Shown: positions 52,037-61,446 of the stretch, one piece after another
Layout of the letters: every line of letters starts with the position of its first letter
Position numbering within the stretch: the stretch's first letter is position 1
Origin: Chloroflexota bacterium
GTDB lineage: Bacteria > Chloroflexota > Anaerolineae > Aggregatilineales > J027
Reading direction: 5' to 3'
Assembly: GCA_016234595.1 (NCBI GenBank)
Contig: JACRBG010000049.1
Span: 1 to 64,000, forward strand
Length of the DNA stretch: 64,000 nt
Program-made: the position numbers and the translations under genes
Notes under the pieces: generated by a model
What the model saw: the letters and a program-made list of their open reading frames with translations, nothing else
Told to the model about the DNA's origin: nothing
Databases searched by the model: none

Positions 52037-53455
52037 TTACAGCGAGGAACGCAATCGGCGTACCACCACCACCACCGCAATCAAGCCAACTCCCATAATC
52101 GCCAAAAGGGTTAAGCCAGCAGGCGTTGCTTCTTCAGCAGCATCGCTAAACAACCCCGTTTGGGCAATTTGCGTCGGCAAGATGATCGTTGGGCTAGTCG
52201 TCACCTGTGGCTGGGCCGAGGCAGTCTGTTGAGCGGAAAGCGCCGTCGCTGTTAGAGCAAAAGCACCGAGGTTTGGATCAAAAGTTGCTGTACTAGTTGG
52301 GGTCAACGTCACCACGGTAGCGGCACTAACGGCTTGTACAATAATGGTCAGGTTGACGCCATTGGGCAGATTAACCGTACTTTGTTGTGTCCCCGAAACC
52401 AGATTAATAACCACTTGTTCTTCGTCAATGCGGAAAGTATAGGTTCCCGGTGGTAAGCTCACATCAAGATAATAATTCCCCGGCAACAGGTCTGGAATCT
52501 CGAACGCGCCATCTGGCCCAATAATAATCGTTTGAATCGGTTGACCATCCCCCGATGATGGGGTTGGGCCACCCTGAGCAGGATTATACGGGGCGTCATT
52601 CGGTATCCGTCGCGCATAAATTTCAATGCTTGGCCCGTCCTGTATCTTAGCCCCAACTGGTGCGTTGCCGCCTGATTCTTCTGTCCCAGCGGGCACCGCA
52701 GGCACACCGGTTGTAGCCGATGGGCTGGGGGTAGAAGTGACCGTTGGCGGCAATTGTTGAACCGTCGGCGTGCTCGTGGGTGTCAAAGTTGGCGTGGGGG
52801 TCGCGCTTGGTTGAACAGCCGGATCAAAATTGCCATCCCCATTATCCTGATAGATATTAATGACAATCCCCGTCACCGGATTCCCATTTTGGTCAAGAAT
52901 CTGGGCTTGGAAAACTTGGGGGGCAAGCGTTGGGGGTGTCTGACTAAGCAGGAAATTAGCCCCCTCGGTTTGCACTGCTGCGCCTGTTTGGGTGGCATTA
53001 AACGCAATCGCCGTGCGACTACCTTCCAGTTGTCCGGCCACCGCCGTATTTGTACCATCAAAGGCCGCAATCGCCGTACTGGTCGAATCTTGGAAAAGCC
53101 GTGCCGTGGTCACAGTCAGGGTCGCATCAATTTCGGCTAGGCGAGTACTCGTAGCAGCAATGGCTGTCTCAATCGCTTGATTTGTTCCAGCCCGTTGCGT
53201 TGCCAATAAGGCCGTTTCGCTACCGCCATCATTCCCTAATAACAATACGACCACACCGACGATTCCCAGTAAAACAGCGAGAATAATAAACCCGCCTGCA
53301 AAAAGGAAGGTGCGACTAATTCCGCCCTCTTGCTCGTCTGGTGGTAGGTCAAAATCTTCCTCCTCAACCAGCGACCCGCTCTCAAATGGGTCAAAATCCT
53401 CGGCAAAGGGGTCAATTTCGTTATCATCATCAAACTGAAAGCCTTGAGAACTCAT
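52037..53455 (-). CDS. Membrane-anchored surface protein with carboxypeptidase-regulatory/SdrD-like domain
   Basis: A 472-residue protein and last gene of the operon. An acidic cytoplasmic N-terminus (about 50 residues) is followed by a membrane helix (FAGGFIILAVLLGIVGVVVLL), a Thr/Ala-rich heptad-like region, a PT-rich linker (TPTLTPTSTPT), a beta-sandwich resembling carboxypeptidase-regulatory or SdrD-type domains (GAFEIPDLLPGNYYLDVSLPPGTYTF), and a C-terminal tail with IAQTG, a hydrophobic helix and RRLRSSL. That tail looks like a sortase sorting signal of the LAxTG kind. ATG 53455 has GAGGGGAGAG upstream; an in-frame TTG at 53476 overlaps that site and is rejected. Confidence 0.75.
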   Translation of the reverse strand: MSSQGFQFDDDNEIDPFAEDFDPFESGSLVEEEDFDLPPDEQEGGISRTFLFAGGFIILAVLLGIVGVVVLLLGNDGGSETALLATQRAGTNQAIETAIAATSTRLAEIDATLTVTTARLFQDSTSTAIAAFDGTNTAVAGQLEGSRTAIAFNATQTGAAVQTEGANFLLSQTPPTLAPQVFQAQILDQNGNPVTGIVINIYQDNGDGNFDPAVQPSATPTPTLTPTSTPTVQQLPPTVTSTPSPSATTGVPAVPAGTEESGGNAPVGAKIQDGPSIEIYARRIPNDAPYNPAQGGPTPSSGDGQPIQTIIIGPDGAFEIPDLLPGNYYLDVSLPPGTYTFRIDEEQVVINLVSGTQQSTVNLPNGVNLTIIVQAVSAATVVTLTPTSTATFDPNLGAFALTATALSAQQTASAQPQVTTSPTIILPTQIAQTGLFSDAAEEATPAGLTLLAIMGVGLIAVVVVVRRLRSSL

Positions 53456-53536
53456 CGGCTTCAACTCTCCCCTCAAAAAATATCTCTAAATGATGCTGCC
53501 TACACAGCATCTGGTTACAAGTGTATCCTATTCTGT

Positions 53537-54637
53537 TTATTTCGACTCGCCAAGCAATTCGATATTGGCAAGTGGCACCATGACTTCATGTCCATTGCGC
53601 AGCTTGACTTGTGCCGCCGCAGTCCGCAGTCCGTTTTCCATAATCTGCGGCTTATCTGGCAGGGCCGTTACCGTCGCAATTTGACCCTCATATGGAGCGC
53701 GACTTAGGCGCACCGTCGCCCCTACAATCAACACCTCGTCAAATGCCGGATAGAGCGCATTGGTACCGGGGGCCTGATACGGAATCACAATTTCAGGGCG
53801 ATCACTCGTCCAACGATTCGGCAGCATCGCATCAAAGGCCGCTTGGCGTTTATTTTCGAATTCCCGCAAAATCTCATTGGTCCGCCGAGTCATCTGCGCT
53901 TCGCCAAAGCCCTCGGTTAAGATAATAGGAACTTTAAGCGCCATTGCAGTTTCGCGCAAGTGATAGCTCATTGAAGGGGCGACTAATCCACCCAATTCTT
54001 TTTTGACGACCACCCGCAAATCCTCGACATTGATGGGACGTTCCAAGATATAGACTCGTCCACGTACGTTTTCCAACAGGCTAGTCTGTTTTATCAAACT
54101 TTGCAATCCATCTTTCGGCTCAAAGCTGAAAGACGAAAACAAAAATCGTCCGTTGCCCCATGCTCCTTGGATTAAAGAGCCAACGGTTTCAATCCGTGCC
54201 CCTTTATTACCAATCAATTCGGTTACGCGCCCTTGCAACCGCGCATAGACCACGACAGGCTGGGGATTGGTCTGTAAGATGACGCGACCATGTTCCACCA
54301 AACTCACCACCCCATCTACGGGCACATGGGGAACCTTTTTGCGGTCTTTACGGCGGGGTGGGGTCGCCAGCGGATGGCCTGCGGGGACAACATCACCTTG
54401 CGCTACCGTCAGCACATTTGACAGCAATTCGGCATCGTCGGGGTCAATATTTAACGGCCCTGCCACATCAACAATCCGAAAATCCTGTGGCAATTCGCCC
54501 TCAGCGATGATATGGGTACTCTCGACATTCGCCCCCGGTGACACTCGCACCGAACCATAGGCACGCGGTGGCAAAGCCCGGTCGCGTTTAATCACCGTAT
54601 ATTCAAGCACAATGCGTTCTTCTGGATGGTATCTCAT
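53537..54637 (-). CDS. Barrel-sandwich/KOW-like protein of the MutL-like operon
   Basis: A 366-residue soluble protein. Near residue 78 it has the pattern of a lipoyl/RnfC-like barrel-sandwich hybrid: VAQGDVVPAGHPLA, then HVPVDGVVSLVEHGRVIL. A middle region (about 150-260) has a Rossmann-like alternation and the helix TRRTNEILREFENKRQAAFDAMLP. The C-terminal 65 residues resemble a KOW/SH3-like barrel (VGATVRLSRAPYEGQIATVTAL, VPLANIELL). No catalytic motif is recognised. It starts six bases after the ATPase gene stop, so its product probably works with that ATPase. Confidence 0.7.
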   Translation of the reverse strand: MRYHPEERIVLEYTVIKRDRALPPRAYGSVRVSPGANVESTHIIAEGELPQDFRIVDVAGPLNIDPDDAELLSNVLTVAQGDVVPAGHPLATPPRRKDRKKVPHVPVDGVVSLVEHGRVILQTNPQPVVVYARLQGRVTELIGNKGARIETVGSLIQGAWGNGRFLFSSFSFEPKDGLQSLIKQTSLLENVRGRVYILERPINVEDLRVVVKKELGGLVAPSMSYHLRETAMALKVPIILTEGFGEAQMTRRTNEILREFENKRQAAFDAMLPNRWTSDRPEIVIPYQAPGTNALYPAFDEVLIVGATVRLSRAPYEGQIATVTALPDKPQIMENGLRTAAAQVKLRNGHEVMVPLANIELLGESK

Positions 54638-54643
54638 CGGCCC

Positions 54644-56695
54644 TTATCTCAGCCTTTCCAGAATATCTGGCGCTTCATCTTCTTCTGGCACTTCGTCTTT
54701 ACGACCCCGACCCCGCCGTGATTTCTCAGGTTTTCCACGTTTGCGGTCACGACCACTTGACCGACCAGACCCAATCACTTCGCCTTCATCAAAGCCTTCC
54801 GCCAATTCTGCTGCCGACATGACTTCTTGCAGCAATTTTTCTTCGGTAAAACGATCTCGGCGGGTTTCACGAGCACCCTTATCAATTTCCGAGAGTGGGT
54901 CAGCCTCGCTAAATTCTTGCATCCCTGTCCAGACCTGCCCAGTCACACCTGTCCACCATTCGGCATAAATCGCAGGGCGACGGCGCAAAGGGGGTAAAAC
55001 AAGTGAACGGCCCCGCGCATCAAAAATTAGCCCCGCTGTGCCCGCTGTAACGGTCTGTTTCACGCGGCGCTTGCCATTAATTTTAATCCCACGTCCGGTG
55101 CGAACCACAACTTGCACCTCTTGACCAGAGGAGAGTGGTGCGGCCCAAATTTCACCGGGGAGCAATTTTTTCTCGATGGCGCGGCCATTTTCTAGCGTAA
55201 TCTGGATTTTCATGGCGGGTCGTTGGCTACGGCCACGCACACGGCCTGTGGCGCAAAAAGCCGTCCCTAAATTGACCAACCCATTATGTTCAAACGTTTG
55301 GACAGTCACCGTGGGGTCAGCATAGGCAATCGCCCCCAACAGGGCAACCATCGCATAGGGGTCAATATAAAGATTATGGATACCCTCTAGTTCGAAAGCG
55401 TCTAGTATCAACATCGCCGTGACACCGTGATGAGGCGCATCCGTCAGCGTTGCCCCGGCGACAATAATAGGGCGAAACGCGGGTAACTTGCCATCTTCAG
55501 CGGCATGACGCCAGCCAGCCTGTGCCCCATTGACCAAATAGCGGATGATTTCGCGGGCAATGGCCTGTTCGATCATCAAATCGCGCATGGTCTGGGGGAT
55601 GGTGGTCGGCATCAAAACTTTGTTATAGGCATAATTCCACAAGTCATCTTCGTTGGCCGCAAACGGCAGCCAGCGCAGCACATTTTCGATATTCAATACC
55701 GCAAGGGTGGTCAACAAGCTATGGCCCAGCCCTAAATCACTGCGAATGGTCGAATTGACCTGTTTATCAAAACTGCTGACAAGCGTACTGGTGGTACTGC
55801 CAATATCCACATGCAGCACCCCGGCACTGCCTTTTTGTAGCAGTTCCCCCAAGAAGCGCACCATATTGGCAACGCCTTGTGCCGTAGGGACAATGCCGAT
55901 ACCACTCAATTCACTCGAAAGCGAAATGACCTGATCAAAACCACCGACAGGCTGGGAGGTCATAAAATTGCTATAGACGTTAGCTAATTCAACCCGGGCC
56001 GTGCCTAATTTTTCTTCATTGACATCCGGGCGAACATTGGAAGCAACAAAGACACTAGCATGGTCTTGCAACAACCCGACGACAGTATCGGCTAAAACTT
56101 CATTGCCTGCATACAACACATTAGGGCGCTCATCATCAGGCAAAAGCATTAAAGCCAAGCCTGTGGCGTGGGTTAGTTCCAAAACCGCGTTTTGATTGCC
56201 CCCATCCGTTCCGCCGCTAATAAAAATAAGGTCGGGCTTGGCTTTGAGGATGGCATTAATCCGTTCTTCCTCAGTCCGTCCATCCGAGATGCTTAAGATT
56301 TCAGCTACTTCAATATAGGTTCCATTGAGGGCATGGCGGGCGCTGGCAAGGCTGACTTCGGCAATCAAGCCAACCAAAACAGCCCGGAGAGGCCGACTGG
56401 CGCTGCTGGTGGCAACGACCCGATCAATGCCGCCGTCTTCATTTTCGGGGAAGATCAAAACACCTTCGTGGTCAATCAAAATACGACCCGTCGCATCTTG
56501 AATATTCTCGATTGCTCGGCTCATCCCCACCGTAACATCACCAATGGGGGGACGCATGGTGGTGCGGGTCTGGCTGCGGGTTACCATGCGATATTGCCCG
56601 TCCACCACATCAATAATCATCACACGGGTGTTGACAGAGCCAAAATCCATCGCAAGGATAGATTTTCCGCTGTTCGAGGTTTGTCCTAGCATCAC
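54644..56695 (-). CDS. MutL-like ASKHA-fold ATPase
   Basis: A 683-residue protein with an actin-like ATPase fold resembling glutamate mutase MutL and diol-dehydratase reactivases. The phosphate-1 motif is MDFGSVNTRVMI near residue 16, the phosphate-2 motif is VDIGSTTSTLV near residue 298 and an adenosine-site-like IIVAGATLTDAPHH lies near residue 417. The C-terminal 200 residues hold small beta-barrel sequence, then a charged, disordered tail (GSGRSSGRDRKRGKPEKS). True MutL sits beside glutamate mutase; no mutase or cobalamin gene occurs here, so the target must be something else, plausibly the membrane proteins encoded in the same operon. Confidence 0.8.
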   Translation of the reverse strand: MMLGQTSNSGKSILAMDFGSVNTRVMIIDVVDGQYRMVTRSQTRTTMRPPIGDVTVGMSRAIENIQDATGRILIDHEGVLIFPENEDGGIDRVVATSSASRPLRAVLVGLIAEVSLASARHALNGTYIEVAEILSISDGRTEEERINAILKAKPDLIFISGGTDGGNQNAVLELTHATGLALMLLPDDERPNVLYAGNEVLADTVVGLLQDHASVFVASNVRPDVNEEKLGTARVELANVYSNFMTSQPVGGFDQVISLSSELSGIGIVPTAQGVANMVRFLGELLQKGSAGVLHVDIGSTTSTLVSSFDKQVNSTIRSDLGLGHSLLTTLAVLNIENVLRWLPFAANEDDLWNYAYNKVLMPTTIPQTMRDLMIEQAIAREIIRYLVNGAQAGWRHAAEDGKLPAFRPIIVAGATLTDAPHHGVTAMLILDAFELEGIHNLYIDPYAMVALLGAIAYADPTVTVQTFEHNGLVNLGTAFCATGRVRGRSQRPAMKIQITLENGRAIEKKLLPGEIWAAPLSSGQEVQVVVRTGRGIKINGKRRVKQTVTAGTAGLIFDARGRSLVLPPLRRRPAIYAEWWTGVTGQVWTGMQEFSEADPLSEIDKGARETRRDRFTEEKLLQEVMSAAELAEGFDEGEVIGSGRSSGRDRKRGKPEKSRRGRGRKDEVPEEDEAPDILERLR

Positions 56696-56700
56696 AGCGG

Positions 56701-57372
56701 CTACCCTCCTAGTTGATTCAGAATAAAACGCAGTTGTTCATGGATGACCGAGCTAAAAATGGAGAGGCTGGTCAAGATGGCACTAGCGTATAATGCACCA
56801 AGGGTAAGGGTGACAAAACCCTGACCCACAAAACGCAGGGTGCGAATGTGGGGCCGATTGACAGGTTCACCATCGCTGCGACGCCGACTGAGGTATTGAA
56901 AATAGACCAAAGTACACAGCGTGCCACCCAAAAGAATCGCCCCATTCAGTGCCGACTCATGGTCAAAGCTGTTGCTGGCGTCGCGGGCTAGTGGCAATAT
57001 CGTACCAATTACCGCACCAACGAGTGCCACACCTGTCCCGATACCAATCATAAAGACCGTACCAAGATTACCCAAGCGGGCTAACCGTGATGAAGATTTC
57101 AGCAGTAGCAGTGCCCCTAAGAAAATAGGTAACACACCCAAAGCACGAACACCGGAGGATGTATCGGCATCATTGCTAAACACAGTGGCCCGTAGCCACG
57201 GCATAAGGACATCTTCTACCGCCGCAATTGCCACATACGCAGCCGCTGTGCCAATCAACACATGCACCGCGATCCGATAGAGAAAATTATCCGCCAATAG
57301 GTAGCTGAACACCATCAGTGTCAGCACCAGACCGGCCCAGCCTGCAATAAGGTCAAGGTTTTCTACCGTCAT
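56701..57372 (-). CDS. Polytopic membrane protein of the MutL-like operon
   Basis: A 223-residue protein with about six membrane helices (LAGWAGLVLTLMVFSYLL-like start, VHVLIGTAAAYVAIAAV, VLPIFLGALLLL, FMIGIGTGVALVGAVIGTIL, GAILLGGTLCTLVYFQYL, FVTLTLGALYASAILTSL). The loop RRRSDGEPVN is basic, suggesting a cytoplasmic position. No family is recognised. Its ATG overlaps the stop of the 1114-residue gene in the arrangement ATGA, and the ATPase gene follows five bases after its stop. Confidence 0.75.
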   Translation of the reverse strand: MTVENLDLIAGWAGLVLTLMVFSYLLADNFLYRIAVHVLIGTAAAYVAIAAVEDVLMPWLRATVFSNDADTSSGVRALGVLPIFLGALLLLKSSSRLARLGNLGTVFMIGIGTGVALVGAVIGTILPLARDASNSFDHESALNGAILLGGTLCTLVYFQYLSRRRSDGEPVNRPHIRTLRFVGQGFVTLTLGALYASAILTSLSIFSSVIHEQLRFILNQLGG

Positions 57373-60300
57373 CGACGCCGCCTCCGTAGGCCGCGAAGCA
57401 GATTAAAGACCACACCTAATCCGATCAATCCACTGGCGACCATTGCCCCCAGCGCCATGCTATGCCACTGTGAAACCTCTGGATCGGGAACATCTATATC
57501 TTTTGGAACCTCAAACGCTTCCCGAGTTCGAGTATTGCGAAGCTGATTATACCGATAGGTATCTCGATACCCCGCCAAATAGCCTTGATACCCGGCTTGG
57601 GCGTCGCCGACATAGGCCGTTGCCAATGGTTCAGCCCCCGCCGTCATTAAGGCATATTTGGGCAACCCCGGTACATCAAATTGTTCGGCCCAATTGCGAA
57701 TATCCTCAACCTGCCCACCAATAACCAACACAAACGCAAAGTCGGTGGCGTCCAGTGTATCAAACTTTAGGCCTGTCTTTTCGCCATCGGCATCGGTGGC
57801 AAAAATCGTCGCGCCAACCTGATCGTTGCGGGTCAGGCCACGAATTCCTACGAGTCCACCAGAGACATAACGCAGGACAAAATAATCATGGCGGGGTCGC
57901 AGCGGTTCATCGCGCTCCACTGCATCTAACAGGGCGGGGTCATCCGCGAGGTTTTCAATCACCCCACGCGCATTAATCGCCCCTAATGAACTGGTGCTTA
58001 AAATAACCGGCACCCCACCTTGGCTGAGAATATCCCGCAGCACCGCTTCCGCGAGGGGATTTAATTCACCCGCTGCGGTGGGGCCATATTCAAATGCGAC
58101 CAACACATATTGACCGGGTTGAAGGCTGTTGACTGCTTTCGGCACGGCATATTCACGCACCGTAAAACCTGAACTATCGGCGTCTTCGGCCAAGTGCAGT
58201 GAATCGCTCAAGAACGGGCCAATCAGAGCCGCCAGCAGAATAATCGAGATTAAGAAACGGTCAAAATGTGGGCGTGTCCGTTTGCGTTTCTTAGAGGGGG
58301 TCGCAGCCGCTTCCAATTCTTCATCTTCATCTAGCCCCAAGGCCCGCCGCCGCTGTTCAGAAAGTTCCAAAATCCCTTCCAGAAGGGCAATGCGTTCAGC
58401 CTGATAATCGCTGACACTCAACTGGGTCACTAAATTGAGCTCACCCGCCGCGGTAGCTTGTGGCGAGATGCCCAAACCACCTGTAACACCAGCCAGTGGG
58501 CCACTATCAGCAACCGACATCTGCGGTGAGCCGGCTGTTTCCACTTTATGCACATCGGCTGATTTTTCACGTAAGCGCCGTAGGGCATCTGGTAAATCCC
58601 CGATACGTTGCTGCTCAAATGCGATGCTAATGCCACCTGCGCTCAACGTCACTGGGACATCAGGCCGTAGATCAGCAATCCATTCCGGACGATCCGCGAC
58701 AAAGGTTTCTTTGACGGCTTCAGTCTCGGAAGTAGTAGTCTTGGCTGGCGCTGAAGGGGATGCTTCATCAAGGGCCTTGAGCAAATCGTCGTCAATGCCC
58801 TCAAAAATGTCGCTCCCCATTAATTCATCGGTGGGAGATTTTGGCACCATCAGCGATTTTGGCCCACTTACCATCGGCAAATTGCGCTGCTGCGAATCCG
58901 ATAGGCCTAATAAATCGTCAATACTCGTACCGCTGGCATCCTTTAGTTCTTTATCGCTAAAACCTGATGCTCTGCCCGTTGATGCACTTGCAAACAAGTC
59001 ATCCTCAGCCGCAAAATCCATGCCCGAAATATCATCTAACCATTCGGGGGCGGCTTCTTGGCGGGGCAAAATCACCGTTGGCTCTTCAGGAACCTGCAAT
59101 ACAGGTAAGTCCGATGGCGCTTCGTATTCCCGTAGCCAATCGGGCGCATCGGCATCTACCGTTGCTGAGGGTTGAGCAAAAAGGTTGCTGGCGTTAGCGG
59201 CTCCCCCTTCGCCAAATAAACTTTCGGAGGCATCATCCCAGCTAAATTCTTCTTCACCCTCTTGAACCATCCCGGCAAAAGTATCTGGTTCAGCATCCAG
59301 CATATTGGCAAAAAAGTCATCTTCGGGCGTCGTGTCCGGCATTTCTAGGCCAAACAAATCGTTAGATGGCGCGAATGACTCAGCTTCTGTCGTCTCTACG
59401 GGGGCTACATCCGAAAGCCAGTCTGGTTCACCAAAACTCGACTCAAAATCAGCGGCTTGGTCAACGACTTCAGGCTGAGAGGGCGTCTCAATAAAAGTCT
59501 GCATCATCTCAGGCGATTCTTCAGCAGCCTGTTGTTCAAACCAGTCGGGTTGCTCATCCAACAGGGTATCTGCCCCAAAATCAAGGGCCTGTTCTGGTTG
59601 GCTACTCATCGGCATTTGTGCTTCTGCCGAGCTTGCCAATGCCGAATCTAAGGCCGACATCCAATCATCTGCCCCACTGGTATCCTCAACCGGAGCGGCC
59701 ACCCCTTTAAACCAATCTGGCACATCATCATCAAAAGTCGGGGCCGTTGGCAGTTCAGGCAGGGGTTCGGGTTCGGGCGTTGGAGGCGCAAAAGCTGAAG
59801 CGTCCACTAACGAATCGAAATTTAAGTCATCTGTCCCAACCGCCTTAGCCCATTCTGGCGCATTTTCCAGATTTTGCTCTTCTAAGCCCATGAACCAATC
59901 CGGCACATAATTGGCAAGTGATCCAGTCGTAGTTGGCGCGGTGACTTCAGGGAGATAGGGTTCTTCCTCTTCTTCCAAGTCCAGCACTAACGAGGCAATA
60001 TCTTTGTCGGCAGTTCCAATCTCGACATTATCAACAAACCAATCGGGCACGGCCTCTGTCATCGCAATGTCATCGGCGTGGGTTTGCTCATATTCCTTTT
60101 GATGCTCCTGACGCTCCCACTCCTCAAATGTCATTTCATCTGGTGAGAAAGACTGGGAATCACGTTTTTGCCCCAATTTTCGGATTTGGGGTTGTGGCGG
60201 CGGGGGGGGAGGTGGTGGTGGTGCAGACGGTTTTGAAACCGGACGTGGCGCGGCGGGCGGCTCGGATTGGACAGGTTGGATTGTCTGACTAAGCCGTTTT

Positions 60301-60713
60301 AAGCCCAACGACGGTGCGGGTTTTTCTTCGATTTCTGGTTCTTCGTTGTCTAATAAAGGAGGTTCTTCAAAATCAAAGTTGGGTTCTTGGGCTGCCTCAT
60401 CACTTGACGACAACCAATCGGGCAGCGAACCAGTTGAAAGCGAATCTCGCTGGGCTGGCTGCTTGGGTTCCTCTATAAGGGTGCTGCCATAGTCGTCCTG
60501 CTCAGTTTGGCCTGCCAGCCAATCGGGTAAAGGAGTGGCATTAGCGGGAGCGGCAGGGGTCTGAGGTTCCTCCTCCAATAGCGGAGCGGAACTCAACCAG
60601 TCGGGCAGGGCGCTTTTATCATCCTGCGGTGGCAATTTTTTGCTGTCGAGCCAACCCGTATCAAAGTTTGGCTCTGGCATCTCATCAAAATTGAAATTTT
60701 GGTCGTCGTTCAT
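57369..60713 (-). CDS. Giant membrane protein with PDW-repeat disordered region
   Basis: A 1114-residue protein. Residues 1 to about 730 are acidic, proline-rich and probably disordered, and repeat a short motif P-[DE]-W-hydrophobic about 13 times (LPDWLSS, VPDWFVD, VPDWFMG, VPDWFKG, EPDWLSD, APDWLRE, APEWLDD, RPEWIAD). A helical part with RIALLEGILELSEQRRRALGL follows, then a membrane helix (FLISIILLAALIGPFL), an outer alpha/beta domain of about 260 residues (YVLVAFEYGPTAAGELNPLAE, GVPVILSTSSLG, FAFVLVIGG), and a last membrane helix before RRRRR. The motifs probably dock a partner repeatedly. No known family is recognised. Confidence 0.78.
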   Translation of the reverse strand: MNDDQNFNFDEMPEPNFDTGWLDSKKLPPQDDKSALPDWLSSAPLLEEEPQTPAAPANATPLPDWLAGQTEQDDYGSTLIEEPKQPAQRDSLSTGSLPDWLSSSDEAAQEPNFDFEEPPLLDNEEPEIEEKPAPSLGLKRLSQTIQPVQSEPPAAPRPVSKPSAPPPPPPPPPQPQIRKLGQKRDSQSFSPDEMTFEEWERQEHQKEYEQTHADDIAMTEAVPDWFVDNVEIGTADKDIASLVLDLEEEEEPYLPEVTAPTTTGSLANYVPDWFMGLEEQNLENAPEWAKAVGTDDLNFDSLVDASAFAPPTPEPEPLPELPTAPTFDDDVPDWFKGVAAPVEDTSGADDWMSALDSALASSAEAQMPMSSQPEQALDFGADTLLDEQPDWFEQQAAEESPEMMQTFIETPSQPEVVDQAADFESSFGEPDWLSDVAPVETTEAESFAPSNDLFGLEMPDTTPEDDFFANMLDAEPDTFAGMVQEGEEEFSWDDASESLFGEGGAANASNLFAQPSATVDADAPDWLREYEAPSDLPVLQVPEEPTVILPRQEAAPEWLDDISGMDFAAEDDLFASASTGRASGFSDKELKDASGTSIDDLLGLSDSQQRNLPMVSGPKSLMVPKSPTDELMGSDIFEGIDDDLLKALDEASPSAPAKTTTSETEAVKETFVADRPEWIADLRPDVPVTLSAGGISIAFEQQRIGDLPDALRRLREKSADVHKVETAGSPQMSVADSGPLAGVTGGLGISPQATAAGELNLVTQLSVSDYQAERIALLEGILELSEQRRRALGLDEDEELEAAATPSKKRKRTRPHFDRFLISIILLAALIGPFLSDSLHLAEDADSSGFTVREYAVPKAVNSLQPGQYVLVAFEYGPTAAGELNPLAEAVLRDILSQGGVPVILSTSSLGAINARGVIENLADDPALLDAVERDEPLRPRHDYFVLRYVSGGLVGIRGLTRNDQVGATIFATDADGEKTGLKFDTLDATDFAFVLVIGGQVEDIRNWAEQFDVPGLPKYALMTAGAEPLATAYVGDAQAGYQGYLAGYRDTYRYNQLRNTRTREAFEVPKDIDVPDPEVSQWHSMALGAMVASGLIGLGVVFNLLRGLRRRRR

Positions 60714-60749
60714 GACAATAACTCCCGTCGTCCCGGTGGCACACGATGA

Positions 60750-61430
60750 TTATGGCTCACGGTACGCTCGCTCCCGACCCAGTAAAACACGCACCCCAAC
60801 CGTCACTGTCCCTAATCCAATCCCAATTAACAGGCCACGCGCCCCCGCTGAAACAGGAACTTCCATCAGCCAGTCGCGCACGTCTTGAGCGCCATCTAAG
60901 CCTTTGAGCGGTAGCCAACCAATTAGAACAATCAGTACTGCGGCGAGAAACACTAGATTAGCCCATGTAACACGATGACGCATCAGGCGATAGGTCGCGT
61001 ACACCAGAAAAAAGAAGACCATGCCAGCAAGGGCGGATTCTAACGTCACCTGAATCACCCCAAACAGGCGCGGGCCAACTTTTTGACCTTCTAGGTCGCC
61101 ACCCCACGATTTTGATCGGTCAAGCACATGCACTACGGCGACGGCAACGGCGGAAAGAATGACGACGAGGCTATAAAACCCGCCTTTTCGCACACGGGGC
61201 AATCGGCCAAGATGCACCAACAACAAATTTAGCACCCCGACCAGCACCGCCACAGCCGCTAACACCCCGACCAATTGCAAAAACACATCAGCGGTTAAAC
61301 CCGTCATGGAATCGGCTGGGGACAACAATCCGACCATCGTAATGAATCCCAACGCCAAGACCAGCGTGGCATTCACTGCATTCCCCAATCTCAAACGCCG
61401 TCGTTTCCGTGTTTTCCGATCTGCCTGCAC
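60750..61430 (-). CDS. Second polytopic membrane protein of the operon
   Basis: A 226-residue protein with a basic N-terminus (RKTRKRRRLR) and about six membrane helices (ATLVLALGFITMVGLL, LVGVLAAVAVLVGVLNLLLV, SLVVILSAVAVAVVHVL, AGMVFFFLVYATYRLM, LVFLAAVLIVLIGWL, GLLIGIGLGTVTVGVRVLL). It resembles the 56701 protein in layout. Function unknown; it lies 16 bases after the 61447 gene and 36 bases before the giant protein gene. Confidence 0.75.
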   Translation of the reverse strand: MQADRKTRKRRRLRLGNAVNATLVLALGFITMVGLLSPADSMTGLTADVFLQLVGVLAAVAVLVGVLNLLLVHLGRLPRVRKGGFYSLVVILSAVAVAVVHVLDRSKSWGGDLEGQKVGPRLFGVIQVTLESALAGMVFFFLVYATYRLMRHRVTWANLVFLAAVLIVLIGWLPLKGLDGAQDVRDWLMEVPVSAGARGLLIGIGLGTVTVGVRVLLGRERAYREP

Positions 61431-61446
61431 AGCGGTTTTTCCTTTA

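Noticed and set aside
58435-59175. 246-codon serine-rich frame opposite the giant PDW protein gene
   Set aside because: It is a complement of the disordered coding region; there is no start signal and no known motif.
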